The notes beneath the pieces are model-generated. The model searched no databases. It saw only the letters and a program-made list of their open reading frames with translations, and was not told the origin of the DNA. Source: Pseudovibrio sp. JCM 19062 (GTDB lineage: Bacteria > Pseudomonadota > Alphaproteobacteria > Rhizobiales > Stappiaceae). From it: a DNA stretch of 64,000 bases. Every line of letters begins with the position of its first letter. Position 1 is the stretch's first letter. The position numbers were made by a program, and so were the translations under genes. Of the stretch, positions 60,162-64,000 are shown in pieces. Location: NCBI GenBank assembly GCA_001310715.1, contig BAXV01000009.1, positions 26,682 through 90,681 on the forward strand, in the 5' to 3' direction.

Positions 60162-61045
60162 TCAGGACTTTCTTTCTTTTGTACCAAGCGCTTCGGCCAG
60201 GCTTTGCTTTGCAGAGCCGGGCTTGAGTGGTTTTTGCTGTGATTCATGCGGTGCCCAACCTGACAGGGACGCGAACGTGAAGGTTGCGCGGATGCGGCCG
60301 TCGGGGTCGGAGTAATCCTCCGCATAGATTTCTGCCGCTCTCATGAAGAGTTTCTTGCTTGTTGGTGTTTTCAAGCGCTCGTGAAGCGGGTTGGTTGCGC
60401 CCATTGCACGCAAATCTCTGATCAGATCAAACATCGTGTCGTATCTGACGGTTAGCGGATCGATGTCGGCGACCGGTAGTGCAAAGCCTGCGCGTTGGAG
60501 AAGACCGCCCAAGTCTCTTGTATCTGCAAATGGGATGACACGCGGAGATACCCCATCACTGACTTCCATTTCCGCGCGCATCAAACAATCGCGTAGCTCT
60601 GCGAGTGTGTCTGTTCCCAGCAGCAGGCCGAGGAAGAGGCCATCTGGTTTCAGGGCGCGCTTGATCTGAATGAGCGTTCCGGGCAAATCGTCAAGCATTT
60701 GCAGGTTGAGAGTGGAGACAATGAGGTCCACACTCTCCGGTGCAAAAGGCAGGACGGCGTCGTCGACAACCAGATCTGGCTCAGAAAGGTTCGGGTCTGC
60801 CTCGAATAGATCGGCGCGCAGCAGGTGTTTGACTTTGCCGGATGCTTTCAGAACGTCATAAACATGCCCAGTGTGGCCGCCGAGGTCTATTCCGCAGTCG
60901 AACTCTCTGCTGATAAACTCGAGGCGATCCTGAAGATCTGCAGCAGCTGCTTTCATCAGGAAGTCAGAGCCTCTTGGGCTTGTTTCAATGCGGTCATGCG
61001 CCGTTTTGCAATGAGTTTACGATCAAAGAGAGTGTGTTCGCTCAT
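60162..61045 (-). CDS. SAM-dependent methyltransferase, BioC/NDUFAF5-like (frameshifted)
   Basis: Class I methyltransferase with motif I DCGIDLGGHTGHVYDVL, an acidic motif ADLFEADPNLSEPDLVVDD and motif post-I SVDLIVSTLNLQMLDDLPG. It resembles the family of mitochondrial NDUFAF5 and bacterial BioC-like proteins. The ATG at 61045 starts MSEHTLFDRKLIAKRRMTAL; a G is missing near 60964, before SDFLMKAAAADL. Corrected length about 295 residues. It is divergent from comF, and only four bases separate its stop from the pilin end. Substrate not known. Confidence 0.82.
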
Positions 61046-61292
61046 GAAGGCGCCTTTGGCCAGACTGTGCAGTCGCTGCACTATTGGAAATTATATCCCC
61101 ATTGAACATGGGGTGATGTCCAACGGAGGCTTTGTTAGCTTAATTTGTCTGCAGATATATACGGTGAGCACCAATGGGCGACAAGTTTTCTTCTCTGGAG
61201 TGGTTGCCTGATCTAGTGGATAGCCGAAACGGCCTGTTCAACAGCGCTCACGCAACCTTGAGGTACTGTCTTATCTGAGGCGTGGCCTGACC

Positions 61293-62016
61293 GTGGTTCT
61301 CGATGGGCTGTTTCCCCATAGCTGTCCTGTCTGCAATGAACTGGTGCAAAGTGATGGAGGCCTATGTGTCTCTTGCTGGCAGACCTTGGAGTTGATCTCA
61401 GCGCCTATTGTGAGCGGCTTGGCGTTCCTTTGCATTATGATCTGGGACCAAATGCGTGGAGTGCGGCAGCTCTTGTTCACCCGCCTGATTATGACCGTGC
61501 GCGTGCTGCTGTCCTTTATAACGGGCCTGCGCGTGAGCTGGTGAAGCGGTTTAAGTTTTATGGAGAGATCAGGCTATCGAAGTTTCTCTCCAAGTGTATG
61601 CTCAACGCAGGAGCGGAGCTGGTTGCGCCCGAGAGTTTCCTTGTTCCTGTGCCTCTTCACAGTCGCGATTGCGTCAGCGTACTTATAATCAGTCGGCCTT
61701 GTTGGTGAGGGAGATCGGTGGCCATTTAAGTGGGCGGGTTCTACTGGATGGTTTAATACGAACCCGCAAAACCCATCAGCAGGTTGGGCTGAAACGGCGT
61801 GCAAGAACAGCAAATGTGAGCGGCGCGTTTCACGTGGCTGAGCATTTTCTGCCACTGGTTTCCGGCGCTCATGTGGTGCTGGTTGACGATGTTCTGACAA
61901 CAGGGGCGACGGTTGAAGAATGTGCACGGGTTTTGAAAGCAGCAGGTGCGCGGCAGGTTGATGTGCTTGTCTTTGCGCTGGTCGATCCCGAAAATTTCTC
62001 TGCTGATAACGATTGA
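61293..62016 (+). CDS. ComF family phosphoribosyltransferase-like protein (two frameshifts)
   Basis: Double-zinc-ribbon plus PRTase fold, related to ComF/GntX of competence and DNA-uptake loci. N-terminal cysteines in CPVCNEL and CVSCWQT form the zinc site; the PRPP motif is VVLVDDVLTTGATVEEC. Bases are lost near 61406 (before YCERLGVPLHYD) and near 61668 (before LRQRTYNQSAL). The start is uncertain: GTG at 61293 leaves little before the zinc ribbon, and codons upstream in the same frame (NLEVLSYLRRGL) look coding but have no start before a stop at 61221. About 242 residues as listed. Confidence 0.82.
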
Positions 62017-62171
62017 GAGTCGTTGAAATGCCATTTTGGCCTGCGGATATAACCAAGTGATCAACTTGAGTTGAGGTGGACTTGCGGTTTATTGGGGCCT
62101 GAGCCATATAGACTTCAGTTTTGATAGCTGATTTTTATTGGCTTTTGCTGTGAATCCTAAGGACAAAAAAA

Positions 62172-62435
62172 ATGGCTCAAGTTACCATCTACACCCGTGA
62201 CATGTGCGGTTACTGTGCACGCGCAAAAAGACTTCTTGATGAGAAGGGTGTCGATTATAAAGAATTGAACTACAGCGAAGATCCGACAATCCGTAAGGAA
62301 ATGATTGCAAAGGCGAATGGTGCAAACACCTTCCCGCAGATCTTTATTGGATCCGAGCATATTGGTGGTTGTGACGACCTGTTTGCATTGGAACGCCGCG
62401 GACATCTGGATGGTCTGCTGAGCGCTGGACTGTAA
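62172..62435 (+). CDS. grxC: Glutaredoxin 3
   Basis: Dithiol glutaredoxin of 87 residues that reduces protein disulfides with glutathione. The active site is CGYC in TRDMCGYCARAK, the cis-proline loop is TFPQIFI and the glutathione loop GGCDDL. An A8 run ends two bases before the ATG, so the ribosome site is weak (AAGGACA). Frame intact. It is the second gene of the comF-grxC-nitrilase-DUF1178 run that is conserved in Hyphomicrobiales. Confidence 0.93.
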   Translation: MAQVTIYTRDMCGYCARAKRLLDEKGVDYKELNYSEDPTIRKEMIAKANGANTFPQIFIGSEHIGGCDDLFALERRGHLDGLLSAGL

Positions 62436-62483
62436 AGAAGTTTGGGACGTGTCGTGCGACCCGTGCTTTGAAAGTGAGAGTTG

Positions 62484-63338
62484 ATGACTAGTTTTGTGGC
62501 TGCATGTGTCCAGATGAGAACGGGACGTAACCCGCTCGAAAATCTTGATGTTTGTGAGGCGTTGGTCAAAGAAGCCGCTGCTGAAGGCGCCGGTTATGTG
62601 CAGACGCCGGAGATGACCAACGTGTTGGAACGTAGCCGCAGAGCGCAACTTGTCGCCTCATCTTTTGAAGATGACGATCCGTTTTTGAAACGCCTTATGG
62701 TGCTGGCTTATGAGTTGAATATCTGGGTACACATCGGTTCGCTGGCAATTCGCCTTGAGGGGGAAAAGCTGGCCAACCGCAGTTTCCTGATTTCTCCACA
62801 AGGCGAGATCACTGCTCGGTATGACAAAATCCATATGTTCGATGTGGATTTGCCAAACGGCGAAAGTTGGCGTGAGTCTGAGAGCTACTGTGCCGGTACT
62901 GTGTCGCCCGTCGTTGATATGGGTGTGGCGCAGATCGGCATGGCCATTTGTTATGATATTCGCCAGCCAGCGCTGTTTAGGGCACAATCGAAAGCGGGCG
63001 CACAAGTGCTGACCGCCCCGGCTGCATTTACCAAACAGACTGGTCAGGCGCATTGGCATGTGCTGCAAAGAGCGCGTGCCATCGAGAACGGTGCTTTTGT
63101 GATCACCGCTGCGCAAGGTGGTACTCATGAGGATGGGCGCCAGACTTACGGTCATAGCTTGATGGTTGACCCTTGGGGGAAAGTGTTTGCAGAATTGGAT
63201 CACGATGAACCGGGGGTTCTGCTTGGCGAAATTGATATGAAGAAAGTAGATGAAGCGCGCCGGCGTATTCCGGCAATCGAGAATGCACGTGAGTTTTCTG
63301 TTGCCAGAGTTTCTCTGGGCGGGGAGACGGTTAGTTGA
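62484..63338 (+). CDS. Carbon-nitrogen hydrolase, Nit/omega-amidase-like
   Basis: Nitrilase-superfamily amidase of 284 residues. The catalytic triad is Glu in VQTPEMTN, Lys in RYDKIHMFDVDLP and Cys in MAICYDIRQP. This type hydrolyses deaminated glutathione or alpha-keto-glutaramate in repair of side products. Start ATG 62484 (a second ATG lies three bases upstream). Frame intact. Its stop overlaps the TTG start of the DUF1178 gene by four bases, so both are translationally coupled. Confidence 0.9.
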   Translation: MTSFVAACVQMRTGRNPLENLDVCEALVKEAAAEGAGYVQTPEMTNVLERSRRAQLVASSFEDDDPFLKRLMVLAYELNIWVHIGSLAIRLEGEKLANRSFLISPQGEITARYDKIHMFDVDLPNGESWRESESYCAGTVSPVVDMGVAQIGMAICYDIRQPALFRAQSKAGAQVLTAPAAFTKQTGQAHWHVLQRARAIENGAFVITAAQGGTHEDGRQTYGHSLMVDPWGKVFAELDHDEPGVLLGEIDMKKVDEARRRIPAIENAREFSVARVSLGGETVS

Positions 63339-63910
63339 TTAACTATTCACTTGCCTGCGACAACGGGCATAAATTTGATGGATGGTTTCGGAATTCCGGT
63401 GATTACGACAAACAGAAATCACTAGGCTTGGTGGTGTGCCCGTTTTGCGATAGCGCCTCAGTGCATAAGCGCTTGATGGCACCAAATGTTTCGACGTCTC
63501 GAACCCAGAAGAAAGCGCGCGGTGAGCAACGAGCTGCTCAGGCGGTTGCCGCTGCAGCTGCACAGGCCACGGTGAGCAAGAGCGCTGCCAGCACACAGAG
63601 TGGGGGTACTTCTGTGCCAGCTGCTGGTGCCGAGCAGGCTGTTTCAACGTCGTTGCCGACTGCTGAGCTTCAGAAGGTTCCCGAAAAAGCGAAAGAGCTG
63701 ATTGAGGCTTTGCGCGAGTTCCGCAAGCAAGTTGTCACGAACTCTGAGTATGTTGGCGACAAGTTTGCCGAGGAAGCGCGCAAGATCCACTACGGCGAAA
63801 CCGAAGAACGCGGGATTTATGGAGAGACAACTCCGGATGATGCAAAAGAGCTTTTGGAGGAGGGCATTGAGTTGATGCCGCTTCCGGTGCTGCCTGAAGA
63901 TCGGAACTGA
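63335..63910 (+). CDS. DUF1178 family protein
   Basis: Conserved alphaproteobacterial protein of 191 residues, function unknown. It starts with a zinc-ribbon-like region: LACDNGHKFDGWF and VVCPFCDSASVHKRLMAPNV hold three or four Cys. A low-complexity Ala/Ser/Thr-rich linker follows (about residues 60-110), then a helical end with RKQVVTNSEYVGDKFAEEARKIHYGE and GIYGETTPDDAKELLEEGIEL, the DUF1178 signature. TTG start at 63335 overlaps the previous stop. Frame intact. Confidence 0.88.
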   Translation: MINYSLACDNGHKFDGWFRNSGDYDKQKSLGLVVCPFCDSASVHKRLMAPNVSTSRTQKKARGEQRAAQAVAAAAAQATVSKSAASTQSGGTSVPAAGAEQAVSTSLPTAELQKVPEKAKELIEALREFRKQVVTNSEYVGDKFAEEARKIHYGETEERGIYGETTPDDAKELLEEGIELMPLPVLPEDRN

Positions 63911-63938
63911 TCCGAGGCGGAAGCCACAGCACTTTTAG

Positions 63939-64000
63939 AGCATGTCGCGTTCACACGTATTCTTCTCCGAAAACCGGACCCACTTTTCGAGAATATACTC
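63939..64000. repeat. Partial Rhizobiales-type intergenic palindromic repeat
   Basis: The last 62 bases begin GAGCATGT and contain CCGAAAACCGGACCCACTTTTCG, pairing TTCTCCGAAAA with TTTTCGAGAA. Intergenic elements with GCATG ends and a CCGAAA-CCGG-CCACTTTTCGG core are common in Rhizobiales chromosomes. It is cut by the window end. Confidence 0.6.

Noticed and set aside
1..64000. Insertion sequences, prophage genes, CRISPR arrays, rRNA
   Set aside because: No transposase or phage-like protein, no regular direct-repeat array and no rRNA sequence was seen; the only recombinase is XerD in its usual place.

Overview
The window comes from an alphaproteobacterial chromosome, most probably order Hyphomicrobiales (Rhizobiales). 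The evidence is the gene order: bdhA beside a patatin, a J-domain gene followed by cobS-cobT with a divergent bolA, aroK-aroB-HlyC/CorC, secA divergent from a parvulin and followed by argJ-GNAT-mutT, and methyltransferase-comF-grxC-nitrilase-DUF1178. The base composition looks only moderately GC-rich, so a marine Stappiaceae member such as Pseudovibrio is plausible. The genus call is inference.

The most conspicuous property is damage to reading frames. About 60 single-base frameshifts fall in about 40 genes, including essential ones (accA, aroB, aroK, secA). In nearly every case the other frame continues the same protein family without loss, so the genes are written here as full-length spans with the shift position given. 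Many +1 shifts sit in runs of seven A or T where six fit. Most -1 shifts look like one lost base of a short run. This is best explained by uncorrected sequencing or assembly error, not by decay.

Layout. 0-8.7 kb: bdhA-patatin, ispG-pdxY-DUF429, a lipoprotein L,D-transpeptidase, accA and a DUF3108 protein. 9-16.8 kb: rpmB, the yhhQ queuosine-precursor transporter, a phytase-like esterase, the CobT/CobS cobaltochelatase pair, a J-domain protein, bolA and an HlyC/CorC protein. 16.7-22.6 kb: aroB, aroK, xerD, YciI, tRNA-Leu(CAA), YqaA, dsbB and ppa. 22.7-33.8 kb is the most accessory-looking part: unknown exported and cytoplasmic proteins, a candidate structured RNA, a CPBP protease, recQ, an ArsR-controlled ArsP-like permease, a GAF protein, a DUF3302-HlyD pair and a putative Panacea toxin-antitoxin pair. 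33.8-50 kb: a Bax-inhibitor-1 protein, the YbbP/YbbA ABC system divergent from tesA, an aldo/keto reductase, thpR, an acyl-CoA dehydrogenase, BrkB, EamA, a chemotaxis receptor, a ferredoxin-reductase-type flavoprotein and a hydrolase. 50.7-64 kb: a second L,D-transpeptidase, an SH3-like exported protein, a methyltransferase, secA, a parvulin, argJ, GNAT, mutT, a Flp pilin and the comF-grxC cluster.

Most of the window is core metabolism and cell-envelope housekeeping. I see no insertion sequence, prophage, CRISPR array or rRNA. The best candidates for something less described are the Panacea-linked membrane protein at 32.4-33.3 kb, the paired 20-bp operators at 29.6 kb, the 93-nt hairpin element at 23.4 kb and the AT-rich orphan gene at 24.7-25.5 kb.
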